64,000 bases of DNA from Bin25 sp965221765. Lineage in GTDB: Bacteria > Bacteroidota > Bacteroidia > Flavobacteriales > Flavobacteriaceae. Position numbers and translations under genes: made by a program. Where the stretch lies: positions 2,604,001 to 2,668,000 of the forward strand of contig OZ244911.1 of assembly GCA_965221765.1 (NCBI GenBank). Direction: 5' to 3'. Within the stretch, counting starts at the first letter, position 1, and each line of letters begins with the position of its first letter. The notes below the pieces were generated by a model. The model was given only the letters and a program-made list of their open reading frames with translations. It had not been told where the DNA came from and ran no database searches. This document shows, piece after piece, positions 1 to 9,812 of this stretch.

Positions 1-197
1 ACCACTTCCTAAGTGTCCGTTTTCTCTTTTCCAACTAGCACCAATCAATTTAAATGGGTTATGTACTAAAGTGGCATATTATTTCTAAATCAAGATATAG
101 AGCCAATTGACTTTATTCTTCAGTTATCAAAATACCATCGACCGAAAATAGTTTTCCTCTTGATTACTTGATGGATTCAAACTTATTTCTTTGTTCA

Positions 198-1460
198 TCA
201 TTCGGACATGGTATTGATAAACACTATCATGCTTCGGTTGTCTTTTGATGATTCGATTTTATTTCTTTCGGTGGTTCCAATCGAAGCGATTAACTGTTGT
301 ACTTTCGGACTTGGTTTCTCATTCATGATTTTCAAATAATTCTCATATTCTTGGAGCATCCAAGTCCTTAAAGATGGAATTGGAATTTGATAAAACCCAT
401 CTCGACGAATCTGTAAAATTCCTCTAGAGACCACTTCTTGAAACATTTTTTTAGCGTTTTTAATACTAGGATTTGTTTGAAAATCAGCCTCCACCTTAGT
501 ACCCATAATGACATTTTCTTTGACTTCGTTTTCAAATAGTGCATTGAAGATGGAAGCTCTTTCAGATGCTTTTAACTCTTCAAAACGTCCATTGTAATAA
601 TTGTTTTTTTTACGACGAGATTCTTTTAATACTTTTAATAATACATCATGAGACAAATGACCCTTATTTCTATTCACTTTTTTAGCTCCTACTTGTCCAT
701 AACATGAAACATGATGTGCCCATTGATAAGTTTCTTTAGATATTCGATCAATCCAATGATTCAGTTTAGAATCTTTTTTATTAACACTAGCCCCTTTGAC
801 TAAATAATCTTTTAAAATTTGTTTTTCCGCATCTTTTTCTAATCGGCTTAAATTAATCACACAATCATCATTGAATCTTGATATTTTAAATTCTTTGAAG
901 ATGCTTCTTGTATCACTCAACCCAGCGATTAGAAAAACTAATCCGTATTTTAATTCGATATTATGCAACTGATTAAACAAATTGGCTATTTTTTTTATTT
1001 CGGGACTATCTATGGTGTGACCAACACAAATCATTTGTGCTTCATCTAGAACCAAAATCAATGGTTTACTAATAGACCTAATAGTTTTTGAAACCGTCCG
1101 TTCCATCTTATCATAACGCATTGAACCTTTTGCTACTTTGATATTAGCGCTGACTTCTTTGGACCTTTTTTCGTATTCTTTTTCGCCAATTAAAACATTA
1201 TATAATTCATTCACATTCGATAACGTTTCAAACTCCATTTTAGCAATGGTCCAACCAAGTTCCAATCCTCTTTTTTCAAGTTCTCTTAATAAAGCAGTTT
1301 TCCCAACACCTGGTGCCCCTTGTATTAACATCGAGTGACCTTTTTTGTTTTCTTTCGATAATTCTAAAACATCTTTGAAAGCCTCTATTTCTTTTTCTCT
1401 TCCATGAAAATAATGGGCTCTTCCTCGATCCGATACCATGATTCTTTTTTCTGAACTCAT
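198..1460 (-). CDS. AAA+ ATPase, ORC/TnsC-like stand-alone protein (paralogue A)
   Basis: P-loop ATPase of unknown role. The Walker A motif GAPGVGKTALL lies near residues 50-60 and a Walker B motif LILVLDEAQ near residue 140. They are followed by a sensor-like stretch (LIAGLSDTR), an SRF that may be an arginine finger, and a C-terminal region that looks like a winged helix. I start it at the ATG at 1460; a GTG two codons upstream is also possible. A TAnnTTTG -7 box lies 5 nt before the ATG. It is clearly paralogous to the ATPase at 9813-10931: both share the N-terminal FHGR motif, GAPGVGKTALL, LDEAQ and the ETYQW.HH segment. The family resembles AAA_16/TniB/Orc1-Cdc6-like ATPases, but no transposase or initiator partner is visible, so function is unassigned. 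Confidence 0.8.
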   Translation of the reverse strand: MSSEKRIMVSDRGRAHYFHGREKEIEAFKDVLELSKENKKGHSMLIQGAPGVGKTALLRELEKRGLELGWTIAKMEFETLSNVNELYNVLIGEKEYEKRSKEVSANIKVAKGSMRYDKMERTVSKTIRSISKPLILVLDEAQMICVGHTIDSPEIKKIANLFNQLHNIELKYGLVFLIAGLSDTRSIFKEFKISRFNDDCVINLSRLEKDAEKQILKDYLVKGASVNKKDSKLNHWIDRISKETYQWAHHVSCYGQVGAKKVNRNKGHLSHDVLLKVLKESRRKKNNYYNGRFEELKASERASIFNALFENEVKENVIMGTKVEADFQTNPSIKNAKKMFQEVVSRGILQIRRDGFYQIPIPSLRTWMLQEYENYLKIMNEKPSPKVQQLIASIGTTERNKIESSKDNRSMIVFINTMSE

Positions 1461-1465
1461 ACTCA

Positions 1466-1473
1466 CAAAGTTA
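1466..1473 (-). promoter_or_regulatory. putative -7 box (TAACTTTG) of the first AAA+ ATPase
   Basis: Matches the Bacteroidota -7 consensus TAnnTTTG on the minus strand, only 5 nt before the ATG at 1460, so the transcript would be leaderless or nearly so. I see no TTG at the expected -33 spacing, so this is weak. Confidence 0.35.
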
Positions 1474-1608
1474 GGAGAATCATCATTCTGAGAATTAAAC
1501 CATTTTATGTTGTGCTTTGTGGCTACTTTGGTATATAATTCCCATTTTAATCCATGATTCTTACTCGATGATTATAATTATTTTGGTATCTCACTTGCTT
1601 GAAAAAGC

Positions 1609-2520
1609 ATGAAAAATAAAAGTCCAACCGTGAAGATTGCTAATTACAATTTAGCATATAGCATTGATGCAGACTTATATGTCGTGACGATAGAAATTTC
1701 AAGCCAAAAATTCAAAAAAGTCACTGAATTGATTGGGGTTCATATCTCTATTGGAGTCATCAATGTAAAATATACGACCACCTTCGGCTTATTGCCTATC
1801 AAAATGGACTAATAGAAGTTAATGCAACCAATGGTCATCTTATTGGAAAATGTGGATTTCAAAACTCAGATCTTGGAGTAAAAAACAAAACCGCATCTAG
1901 AACATCACCTTGAGTTTTATGTACCATCAAAACACCTAAAACAGATTGCGGACATGTGCTCTAGAAATAAAAACATCATTTTTACCACAGAAATCATTCC
2001 AGAAGAAAACTCCAATTTAAAACTCTTTATCAAAGGAAGTGCTCAAGGAGAACTTCAATTTAATATTCCCAAAATCAGGTATCCTAATCTGAACAGAATT
2101 CTTAATACAGAAAACTCAAGTGGTTTTTCTATTCGAAAAGTAGATATTATACGAATTTTAAAATACAACAAAACTGACGTGGATAAAAGTGCTGCAGAAA
2201 ACTTGATTCAATTCAGTGTACAAAATAATCGATTACATATTGACTTCATTCACGACCATACTGATGGGATAAGAATAGTATATCAACAAAACATTGTCGT
2301 TCAAAATCTTGAATAGAATAATCATGAGTTTTATTTCATTCTCAATGCCGATTATTTAAAAATGTTGCTTCTAGGAGTCTCCAATACAAATTATGAAAAT
2401 TTGAATTTCAAGTTCAATGAAAACTCATATGATGTGATTATTATTGATGTGGATTCATGGCCAATCAATACGCTATTTTCTATGTTGCCACAACCCAAAC
2501 AAGTTTTCAGTAAAATTTGA
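1609..2520 (+). pseudogene. decayed DNA polymerase III beta-clamp-like (DnaN) gene
   Basis: Coding sequence can be followed through three frame segments. An N-terminal piece starts at the ATG at 1609. From about 1770 a +/- frame segment reads RLIAYQNGLIEVNATNGHLIG, resembling the clamp domain I 'R..A.DGHRLA' region. From about 1900 the first frame resumes and runs to 2520 with an in-frame TAG at 2314-2316. The last part matches the order of clamp domain III: YPNLNRIL (compare YPDYRRVLP), then a DIIRIL helix, then FSVQNNRLHI, then a repeat-like HEFYFILNADYLKMLL, then a tail ending IIIDVDSWPINTLFSMLPQ, where DnaN ends in VVMPMRL. Two frameshifts plus a stop mean it is not a working clamp as written. 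The family call is by eye and not certain. Confidence 0.5.
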
Positions 2521-2930
2521 TGCCCTTCTGTTGATACAACTTATAGATGTTACTTTAAATTACAAATTTCTTAGATTTTCATGACTCACATAGTCCATCA
2601 GTATTACAATATGTCGATTAATTCAACTAAAATCAACGCATTTCAATAATATGTCGATGCCATCGACACGTTTTTCAGATATGTCGATTAATTCAACTAA
2701 AATCAACGCATTTCAATAATATGTCGATGCCATCGACACGTTTTTCAGATATGTCGATTAATTCAACTAAAATCAACGCATTTCAATAATATGTCGATGC
2801 CATCGACACGTTTTTCAGATATGTCGATTAATTCAACTAAAATCAACGCATTTCAATAATATGTCGATGTAATTGATTAATTTGGTAACGATTTTTTTCT
2901 AAAAAGAACTACGGTAATTTAACTGCTATT
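2521..2930. other. intergenic region carrying a 70-bp repeat array
   Basis: No gene. The stretch is dominated by the tandem array at 2611-2869. The last 60 bases before the Fic start codon are AT-rich and contain a TAATTTGG that is one base short of the TAnnTTTG -7 consensus. Confidence 0.6.
2611..2869. repeat. 70-bp tandem repeat array (3 full units plus a 49-bp partial)
   Basis: Units begin at 2611, 2681, 2751 and 2821 and are identical by eye until the last one diverges at about 2870. Each unit carries the octamer ATGTCGAT twice, so boxes fall at 2611, 2651, 2681, 2721, 2751, 2791, 2821 and 2861, with strictly alternating 40- and 30-bp steps, close to whole helical turns. The second box of each full unit opens a perfect inverted repeat, TGTCGATG-C-CATCGACA (2652-2668, 2722-2738, 2792-2808), followed by CG and a run of five T. 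It could be an iteron-like protein-binding array, an operator for the downstream Fic gene, or repeated weak terminators. Confidence 0.9.
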
Positions 2931-4010
2931 ATGTACAATCCAAAAATACCTTATAACAATCTTCCTCTATTACCTCCAAATTCAGAAATAGAAACCAAAG
3001 AAGTGCTAAAAGCTGTTGTTTTGGCTTCTAGAGCTTTATCAGAACTGAAAGGAAAAGGCAATGAAATACCAAATCAAACGATGCTAATAAATGCAATCAC
3101 ACTACAAGAAGCTAAAGATAGTTCTGAAATAGAAAATATAATGACTACACATGATAGTCTTTATAAAGCATTTTCATCTGAAAAAAACAATATCGATCCG
3201 TATACTAAAGAGGTACTAAGGTATAAAGAAGCTTTATGGAAAGGATATCAAACTTTGGATAAAAGGCCACTTACAACCAATTCATTCGTTAGTATAGTAC
3301 AAACAATAAAAGAAAATGACTTTGATATACGAAACACTTCAGGTACTAGAATTGTTAGTAATGGCAAAACGATATATACACCACCTGGTGGTGAAAATGT
3401 TATTAGAAATTTACTTCATAATCTTGAACAATTCATACATAATGAGGACAAGATTGATGTATTAGTGCGATTAGCAGTAATGCACTATCAGTTTGAAGCT
3501 ATTCATCCATTTCTTGATGGAAATGGCAGAACTGGAAGAATTATAAACATTCTTTATTTAGTTGAAAAGGGATTACTCGACATGCCAATACTATATCTCA
3601 GCAGATATATTGTTAGTAATAAAAACGAATATTATAAAAGATTAAGGAATGTTACTGAAAATGAAGATTGGGAACCATGGATATTATACATGCTTAAAGG
3701 CATTGAAGAAACAGCATTATACACAGTTAAAAAGATTAATGATATCAAAGAATTAATGGAACAAACTATAGACGTACTAAAAGAAAATAACGTACCCTCT
3801 AGAATTTCTTCTCTGGAGTTCATTAATTTGCTTTTCGAACAGCCTTATTGCAAAACAAAATTTTTAGTTGATCGCGGATTATCAAAAAGACAATCAGCAT
3901 CACAATACTTAAAGACCTTAGAAAACATAGGGATTTTGAAATCTTATAAAGTCGGACGCGAAACTTTGTTTTTGAATATTAAATTGTTTGAGCTTTTGAG
4001 TAAATTCTAA
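2931..4010 (+). CDS. Fic family protein with N-terminal inhibitory motif and C-terminal winged helix
   Basis: Putative AMP-transferase (FIC domain) that modifies a protein hydroxyl with AMP from ATP. The catalytic loop HPFLDGNGRTGR starts at His192 and matches the active consensus HxFx(D/E)GNGRxxR. An inhibitory-helix motif SSEIEN (Ser64-Asn69) matches (S/T)xxxE(G/N) and lies on the N-terminal side, so this is a class II, self-inhibited Fic. The N-terminus resembles the Fic_N domain and the last ~80 residues look like a winged helix (TKFLVDRGLSKRQSASQYLKTLENIGIL), as in the SoFic/BT_2513 type. Length (359 aa) is normal for that type. The phased repeat array ends about 60 bp upstream and is the obvious candidate control region. 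The target protein is unknown. Confidence 0.92.
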   Translation: MYNPKIPYNNLPLLPPNSEIETKEVLKAVVLASRALSELKGKGNEIPNQTMLINAITLQEAKDSSEIENIMTTHDSLYKAFSSEKNNIDPYTKEVLRYKEALWKGYQTLDKRPLTTNSFVSIVQTIKENDFDIRNTSGTRIVSNGKTIYTPPGGENVIRNLLHNLEQFIHNEDKIDVLVRLAVMHYQFEAIHPFLDGNGRTGRIINILYLVEKGLLDMPILYLSRYIVSNKNEYYKRLRNVTENEDWEPWILYMLKGIEETALYTVKKINDIKELMEQTIDVLKENNVPSRISSLEFINLLFEQPYCKTKFLVDRGLSKRQSASQYLKTLENIGILKSYKVGRETLFLNIKLFELLSKF

Positions 4011-4200
4011 TAACCTACCAGTCAAACAATTAACTACGAATTTTTTTTGTTACACTAGATGGTTGAACTTGTCTATTGATTATATCTAAAAACTTTCAAA
4101 CTTATCTGCAAAATAAAACACACCTTTAAGTACGAGAAAAAGTTAATATTCTTATAACAACATAACTTATGCTCAGTATAAGTCAAAAAAGATGAAATTA

Positions 4201-4209
4201 CCCCCCCCC
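4201..4209. repeat. poly-C tract (9) followed by a T run
   Basis: A run of nine C followed directly by about nine T. It lies between the convergent 3' ends of the Fic gene (4010) and the propeller gene (4235), so it is not in a coding sequence. Confidence 0.8.
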
Positions 4210-4234
4210 TTTTTTTTTATACGATTTTCAAATT

Positions 4235-7200
4235 CTAGTCTAATCTTTGTCCCCTTAGATAAGGAGCCCCTACTTTTTTTAATGCTTCTTCTAAAAGAGG
4301 AACCTCATAATTGACAAATTGTTCAATAGACTCTTTAACTTTTCTAATCATGCTCTCTGCAATAGATAGACTCTGTTCATGGAGGTCTGTAGGACCATGA
4401 GTTACTCGCATGCCCCGAAATGCGACCGTGATGTGATTTGAAAATGTGATAGGATTTTTTTCTCCAATTTCATTTTTGGTAGCACTTCCTTCCAACTGCC
4501 GATTGAATTCATTAGATTTTTTTTCAAGAGAAAGTAATGTCTTGTAAAGCTCAGATCCAGGTTTTAAATTGGTTCGACCAATAGCTACTTTCATTTGTTT
4601 GATACGGGATTCTGCAATTTCTAATGCATCTTCTAGAGTTTCACTAGTAGTCACTACATCAGTCAATCTTTTTCTAAAGGTTTCATAATCTTCAAAATCG
4701 ATACCCTCTAAAACGCCAGGATAGATTCTTTTGACTTCAAATTCAATTGGTCCATCCAATTGAGTTACCTCATTATTATGCGAAATATAGAGATTGGCAA
4801 TGAATGTTCCAGGTCGAACTAATGGGCCGGAAGCATTCCAGCTTTGACTTCCACTAGCGTTTTCATTGATAGGCAAAGTACTGCTGTGACGTAAGTCCCA
4901 GGCAATTCGAGTCGATCCTTTTGAAGGATTTTTTGAAACATTCCGAATGATATTTCCATTCTCATCTTCTATGGAAAGAATGACCCGAGGCTTATTTTCA
5001 ACTTTTTCATGATCTAATTGTTCCCAGCCAGGAAATGGCACATCTTTATTTTCTTTATTTAATTCTTTTTCCCGTTGGGTTCTTTGTTGTTTCGACGTAT
5101 GATATTCATCAGAAAGATGAACAGTGAATACGGCACCATATTCTGGGTTTTTATCCCAATAGTAATCTCCTCCTGTATTTCCTGCAATACTGATTGGTAC
5201 AAACCATTTGGCTGGTCTTGGTTTAAACAGCTTTCCTTTTTTGGATAAATTTTCTTTAGTAAAACCTCTTAGGGCACTATAATCATCAAGGACAAAAAAG
5301 TTTCTTCCAAAAGAAGCTGCAATGACATCGTTTTCTCTTTTTTGGATAACGATATCTCTAAATGAAATAGTTGGTGTCCCCGGTAGTTTTTGCCAACGTT
5401 GACCTCCATTAAGAGATGTATAAACACCAAATTCTGTTGCTAAAAAGAATAGTTGCGGATTAACATGATCTTGAACGACCCTCCAAAGAATCGTTCTCTC
5501 AGGTAAATTACTTTTAATGGATTGCCAAGTTTTTCCTCGGTCTTCACTTTTAAAAATGTACGGCTCTAAATCCCCTGCTTTATGATTATCTAATACAACA
5601 TAAACGGTATTAGGGTCATGCAAGTCTGCTTTGATATCGTTTACGAATGTTCTTTCAACAAGTCCAAGTTCCGAAACCATTATTTTTCGCCAATTTTTGC
5701 CACCATCCTCAGTAACTTGAATGATTCCATCATCGGTTCCGATATAAATCAACCCCTCTACCTGTGGAGATTCAGAAATTGAAGTGATGGTATTGTATGT
5801 TGACATTGCATACAAATCCCAAGCATTATCGATGCTTTGTTGCCGGCCCATGATGGGTAGGTTGATTCGCTCCTCATTACGAGTCAAATCTCCTGAAATA
5901 GGGTTCCAACTATCTCCTCTGTTTTCAGATTTCCATACCCGATAAGAGCCAAAATACAATCTTGAAGCTTTATGTGGACTCACTAAAATTGGAGCATCCC
6001 AATTAAACCGCTCATGGGGTTCTCCTTCTCTAGCTTGCGGTTGAACAAATACTTGTTCGCCAGTGGTTAAATCAATTCTGTGTAATCCTCCTTGTTGGGT
6101 TTCGGCATAGATAATCTCATTGAATTCTGGGTCAGTAGCAGACTGATGACCATCCGCAAAAAGGGTCTTATACCATGATTTATTGGAAATTCCTTGAGGT
6201 TCATTGGTAGCCACAGGCCCTCCTAAAGAACCATTATCTTGAGTTCCACCGAAAATATGATAAAAAGGTTTTTTATCATTTACCGCCACTTTATAGTACT
6301 GTGTCAAAGGCATGTTTTTAAAGTACTTCCATTTTTTAGCCCCATCAAAGGTTTCATAAATACCGGCATCTGTTCCCACTAAAATATAATCCGGATCGTC
6401 TTTTTTAAATGCAATAGCATGGAAATCACTATGTACATTTTCTGTGGGTAGTTGTTTGAATGTTTTTCCACCATCTTCAGATATTTGGATCCAAACATCC
6501 ATCAAGTACAACCTATCGAATTTATGAGGTGAGGTGTAGAGTTCTTGATAGTAATGAGGGCCTGTACCACCAGCAACAGCATTGGACATTTTTTTCCAAG
6601 TACTCCCTTGATCTTCAGATCTAAAAACACCACCAGAACGCTTGTCTAATTCAATAGCAGCATAAATCACATCAGGCTTTTGATAAGAAATAGCCAAGCC
6701 CATTTTACCCATATTGGATTGAGGTAGTCCATTGGTTAATTCTTCCCATGTTTCACCACCATCATAGGATCGATGGATTCCAGTTCCTGGACCACCACCC
6801 ATATAAGCTGCAACGGTGCGATGACGATCCCATGTTGCGGCATAAAGCGTATTAGGGTTTCTTGGATCTATGATGACATCGGTCACGCCAGTCCATTGAT
6901 TATTTCCTAACACTCTTCGATAGGTTTTTCCACCATCGGTGCTCTTATAAAGACCACGTTGACCGCCTTTTTTCCATAGTGGCCCTTGAGCTGCTACCCA
7001 AAGTGTTTTTGGATTATCCGGATGGACGATGATTTTAGAAATATGTTCGGACTCTTTCAAACCCATATTTTTCCATGAATTTCCCCCATCTTCACTGCGA
7101 TAGATTCCATCACCATAGCCCACATGTCTTCCACCAACATTTTCACCAGTTCCAACCCAAATCACTGAAGGATTATGTGGGTCAATCGTGACACAACCTG

Positions 7201-7501
7201 TGGAATAAGAAGATTCTTTATCAAAAATTGGGGTCCATGTTGTTCCAGCATTATCAGTTTTCCAAACACCTCCTGAACCAACAGCTACATACCACTGGCT
7301 TTCGTTATGGGAATTAATGGCAATATCTGCTATTCTTCCTGATAGGAATGAAGAACCAACATTTCGGAATTGAAAGGCTTGCAAAGGCCATTTTTCTTCT
7401 TTTTTATCGGCATCTTTTTTTTTGCTTCGTTGTCCTGAAAGGTCAGTTACACTAAAGGCAAGAATTAATGCTAAGAAGTAATAGAAATACTTTTTACTCA
7501 T
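4235..7501 (-). CDS. large secreted Asp-box (BNR) beta-propeller protein, sortilin/VPS10-like
   Basis: 1088 residues with an N-terminal signal peptide (hydrophobic stretch LALILAFSVTDLSG, then Gln). At least ten Asp boxes (S/T-x-D-x-G-x-x-W) are spread over residues ~80-700, for example SEDGGNSWK, SYDGGETWEE, TEDGGKNWRK and SEDRGKTWQS. This indicates one or two large propellers like those of photosystem II assembly factor Ycf48, sortilin or xyloglucanase-type enzymes. The C-terminal ~330 residues hold a Bacteroidota-specific beta-rich part and a helical tail. Databases often call these proteins 'glycosyl hydrolase', but I see no proof of an enzyme. It is probably exported to the periplasm or cell surface. 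The long intergenic region upstream suggests its own promoter. The family call is confident and the function is not known. Confidence 0.88.
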   Translation of the reverse strand: MSKKYFYYFLALILAFSVTDLSGQRSKKKDADKKEEKWPLQAFQFRNVGSSFLSGRIADIAINSHNESQWYVAVGSGGVWKTDNAGTTWTPIFDKESSYSTGCVTIDPHNPSVIWVGTGENVGGRHVGYGDGIYRSEDGGNSWKNMGLKESEHISKIIVHPDNPKTLWVAAQGPLWKKGGQRGLYKSTDGGKTYRRVLGNNQWTGVTDVIIDPRNPNTLYAATWDRHRTVAAYMGGGPGTGIHRSYDGGETWEELTNGLPQSNMGKMGLAISYQKPDVIYAAIELDKRSGGVFRSEDQGSTWKKMSNAVAGGTGPHYYQELYTSPHKFDRLYLMDVWIQISEDGGKTFKQLPTENVHSDFHAIAFKKDDPDYILVGTDAGIYETFDGAKKWKYFKNMPLTQYYKVAVNDKKPFYHIFGGTQDNGSLGGPVATNEPQGISNKSWYKTLFADGHQSATDPEFNEIIYAETQQGGLHRIDLTTGEQVFVQPQAREGEPHERFNWDAPILVSPHKASRLYFGSYRVWKSENRGDSWNPISGDLTRNEERINLPIMGRQQSIDNAWDLYAMSTYNTITSISESPQVEGLIYIGTDDGIIQVTEDGGKNWRKIMVSELGLVERTFVNDIKADLHDPNTVYVVLDNHKAGDLEPYIFKSEDRGKTWQSIKSNLPERTILWRVVQDHVNPQLFFLATEFGVYTSLNGGQRWQKLPGTPTISFRDIVIQKRENDVIAASFGRNFFVLDDYSALRGFTKENLSKKGKLFKPRPAKWFVPISIAGNTGGDYYWDKNPEYGAVFTVHLSDEYHTSKQQRTQREKELNKENKDVPFPGWEQLDHEKVENKPRVILSIEDENGNIIRNVSKNPSKGSTRIAWDLRHSSTLPINENASGSQSWNASGPLVRPGTFIANLYISHNNEVTQLDGPIEFEVKRIYPGVLEGIDFEDYETFRKRLTDVVTTSETLEDALEIAESRIKQMKVAIGRTNLKPGSELYKTLLSLEKKSNEFNRQLEGSATKNEIGEKNPITFSNHITVAFRGMRVTHGPTDLHEQSLSIAESMIRKVKESIEQFVNYEVPLLEEALKKVGAPYLRGQRLD

Positions 7502-8125
7502 GATTTAAATTAGATTTATAAAATTGACAATAAGTAGACTTAAAATATATGTATTAAATATGAATCGATGCGCTAGAAAGTTAACGTCAACCGACTAGCA
7601 CTTTGGGTTAATGGTTGAATCCCAATGTAGCGTAATAACAACTGTAACTACAAGTGAATTCAGAGCCAAATCTAACCAAAATTATCATCTTCTGTAAAGA
7701 AACCAAAGCTGTGTTTTTGCTTGGCGTAAGTCCCATCTATCAGGTTATGTTGGCAAAGCGTCAAATCATATTTGTTTTGATTCCATCCCGATGTGTGTGG
7801 ATTTTGCTATTGGGGAGCTCTCATCGAAAGGTCCTTTTGATGAATAACGTTTCTTGTTTGATACAGATATACGAGACAATTTAATCTATAACTATTGGTT
7901 TTATAAATTCATAGTCACTTATATCGGTTTGTCATTAGATGACTAATCGCCGTGAATTTCAACTGAAAAGGCCTTAATCCATATCCCTATTTCCAATTGA
8001 GGTGGTGAATACTTTAATCTCACAATAGGAAAAAGAAAACATAACTATAGACTATGAATCCCATAAATGACATGACCTAGATTTCTATCCATATAATCAG
8101 AATAGAAAACCTTTCGATACTTCTG
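7502..8125. other. no recognisable gene
   Basis: AT-rich spacer upstream of the propeller gene. A 76-codon open frame on the plus strand (7654-7884) lacks a convincing start context and resembles nothing I know. A minus-strand reading around 7690-7790 looks faintly coding but is broken by stops. I assign nothing here. Confidence 0.5.
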
Positions 8126-8425
8126 TTATTGGGAGTCTATTGGTGGCCCTTGATTCCCTTTCATATTTTTCATGCGAAATTCATGTTCTTTACGCTCCCA
8201 TTCGTGCTTTTCTTGATTTCTCTTGTCTTGGGCTTCATTTCTCTTGGCCTGTGCTTTTTCTTCTTTTCTTCTTTTCTGTCCAGAGAGGTAGTTCAACATA
8301 GCGAATATCAAAATGCCTAAACCAAAAATAATACCAGCGATGGTCGACAGTTCATTTAAAAATTCCATGCCAATAAATCCAATGACGCCTAATGCCATTA
8401 ATTCGATGTATTCACGATCAACCAT
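8126..8425 (-). CDS. small membrane protein with charged coiled-coil tail, unknown function
   Basis: 99 residues. The first ~48 contain two closely spaced hydrophobic segments (LMALGVIGFIGMEFL and IAGIIFGLGILIFAMLNYL). The rest is strongly charged and helical (KRRKEEKAQAKRNEAQDKRN...), predicted to be a cytoplasmic coiled coil. It is not a member of a family I can name. It is supported as a real gene by amino-acid composition, a clean ATG and a good promoter immediately upstream. It stands alone between non-coding stretches. Confidence 0.65.
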   Translation of the reverse strand: MVDREYIELMALGVIGFIGMEFLNELSTIAGIIFGLGILIFAMLNYLSGQKRRKEEKAQAKRNEAQDKRNQEKHEWERKEHEFRMKNMKGNQGPPIDSQ

Positions 8426-8429
8426 ACTA

Positions 8430-8459
8430 CAAAGTTAAACGCTTTCTTTGTATTGTCAA
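8430..8459 (-). promoter_or_regulatory. Bacteroidota-type promoter of the small membrane protein
   Basis: On the minus strand TTGACA begins at 8459 (-33 element) and TAACTTTG spans 8437-8430 (-7 element), with a 19-nt spacer. The last G of the -7 box is only 4 nt from the ATG at 8425, which implies a leaderless or nearly leaderless transcript. Confidence 0.6.
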
Positions 8460-9255
8460 GACGTTTCACCATGCCCATTTCAAAAAAACTACATTTTGTG
8501 AGATCTCCTTTTCACCTTCTTAACCTATTTTGGTAAGTACCTCGTTCCATTAAAATAATCCCTATAATTTGCTATTCTCAACTTCATTTTTAACGTTTTT
8601 TGGCTGATGTAGACTTAAAGGAAGGATACTTAACCTCTTTTTTAGGATGGCATTAAAACCAACGTTCTAGATATCTCTTTATCTTACTAGGTTATCGACT
8701 CCATGACCAATAGGTCATGGACTTTGTCCAATCCCTTGAGTCGGATCATCAGAACCAAACCCTCATCGGTTGTTGGCACCACCCAATGTTCTTTGCAGGT
8801 GACTTTTTTTGATTTTTCTGTTGAAGCATCAAGGATTGGAGGCGATATCTACTTTCCAATATTTAGGACTCCCGCCATGTATTTCGGTAACCTATCGTTT
8901 TGTCTGGGGTATCCATTATCTTTTGGCGTTGATTATGTGTCTAGTTTTTCACTTCTATTAGCGTTTGTATGGAAATTCTCATTGAGAGTGTCTCATTTAG
9001 ACCCTTTCGATGGATCGTGATTTCGCTTTGATAGCGATTTATTTTACGGCATTTCATTGTAGGATATTGAATAGATAGAATCCCCTTTTCCATCGTTAGG
9101 ATTGGGCTCTCATGAAGTGATGGATCGCAAGGAGTGTTATAAGAAAAAAGTGGTTGACGATGTTTTTGTTTCATGTTTGGGTCGTGAATCAGTTGGATTT
9201 AAGCATTGGAAAAAGAAAATCATCACTATATTACAAAACCCACGAATGGCATGGT

Positions 9256-9435
9256 TTAGATATCAACCCCCACATATCGAGATAGAACCAATTTTTCTTC
9301 TAATGTTTCCATTAACCCCATAAATTCAATATATCCTGGTATCATTTTAAAATCGTATAATATTTCCGTTTCATCTGGGACATGTCCTAAAAAATAAAGA
9401 GATACTCCAATTTTTGTTGGTTTATAAGGCTTCAT
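9256..9435 (-). pseudogene. short 59-codon ORF, probable gene fragment
   Basis: Reads MKPYKPTKIGVSLYF... to ...LSRYVGVDI, a sequence with natural protein composition. The frame is open for a further eight codons upstream to a TAA. Too short to assign; probably part of the eroded material in this region. Confidence 0.3.
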
Positions 9436-9812
9436 TACTTCAATAATAATCTCTTGTTGTTAACATGATCATTAAATTTAATTACCCTAAAAGTATAAAA
9501 ATCTGTAGCTAATCACTTGATTCATCAAGACGACCGCATAAGCCCAAAATCTGTTAGTTTTTTTTAGAGCTTATTTCGTCCTTTATCTCCTTTGTGAAGG
9601 AAATCCAAAATCTTATACCCATTTGTATTCTGTACTAGATACTTAATTCGACTCTCATTACCATTAAATAAAGCTAGTACAGCATGAAATTCAAAGATAC
9701 TGTCCTACTTTAAAAGGTAATTTAAAACGCACGTAAGTATTAGTGCAAAAAAATCTCTATGACTTCAGTCGTTTTTCCACAATTCGGAGGCATCATGCTC
9801 TTGATTTCACTT

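Larger units (their letters stand above)
8426..9812. other. decayed, largely non-coding stretch
   Basis: No intact gene. Minus-strand coding-like fragments are scattered here: 9256-9435 (listed separately) and 8941-9174 (77 codons), with stops and frame changes between them. This suggests one or more eroded minus-strand genes of unknown family. The plus-strand open frame 8703-9020 shows no family resemblance. Confidence 0.45.

Noticed and set aside
2611..2869. CRISPR array
   Set aside because: The whole 70-bp unit is repeated, with no variable spacers, and there are no cas genes.
7654..7884. 76-codon plus-strand ORF
   Set aside because: No family resemblance, poor start context, and located in a decayed AT-rich spacer.
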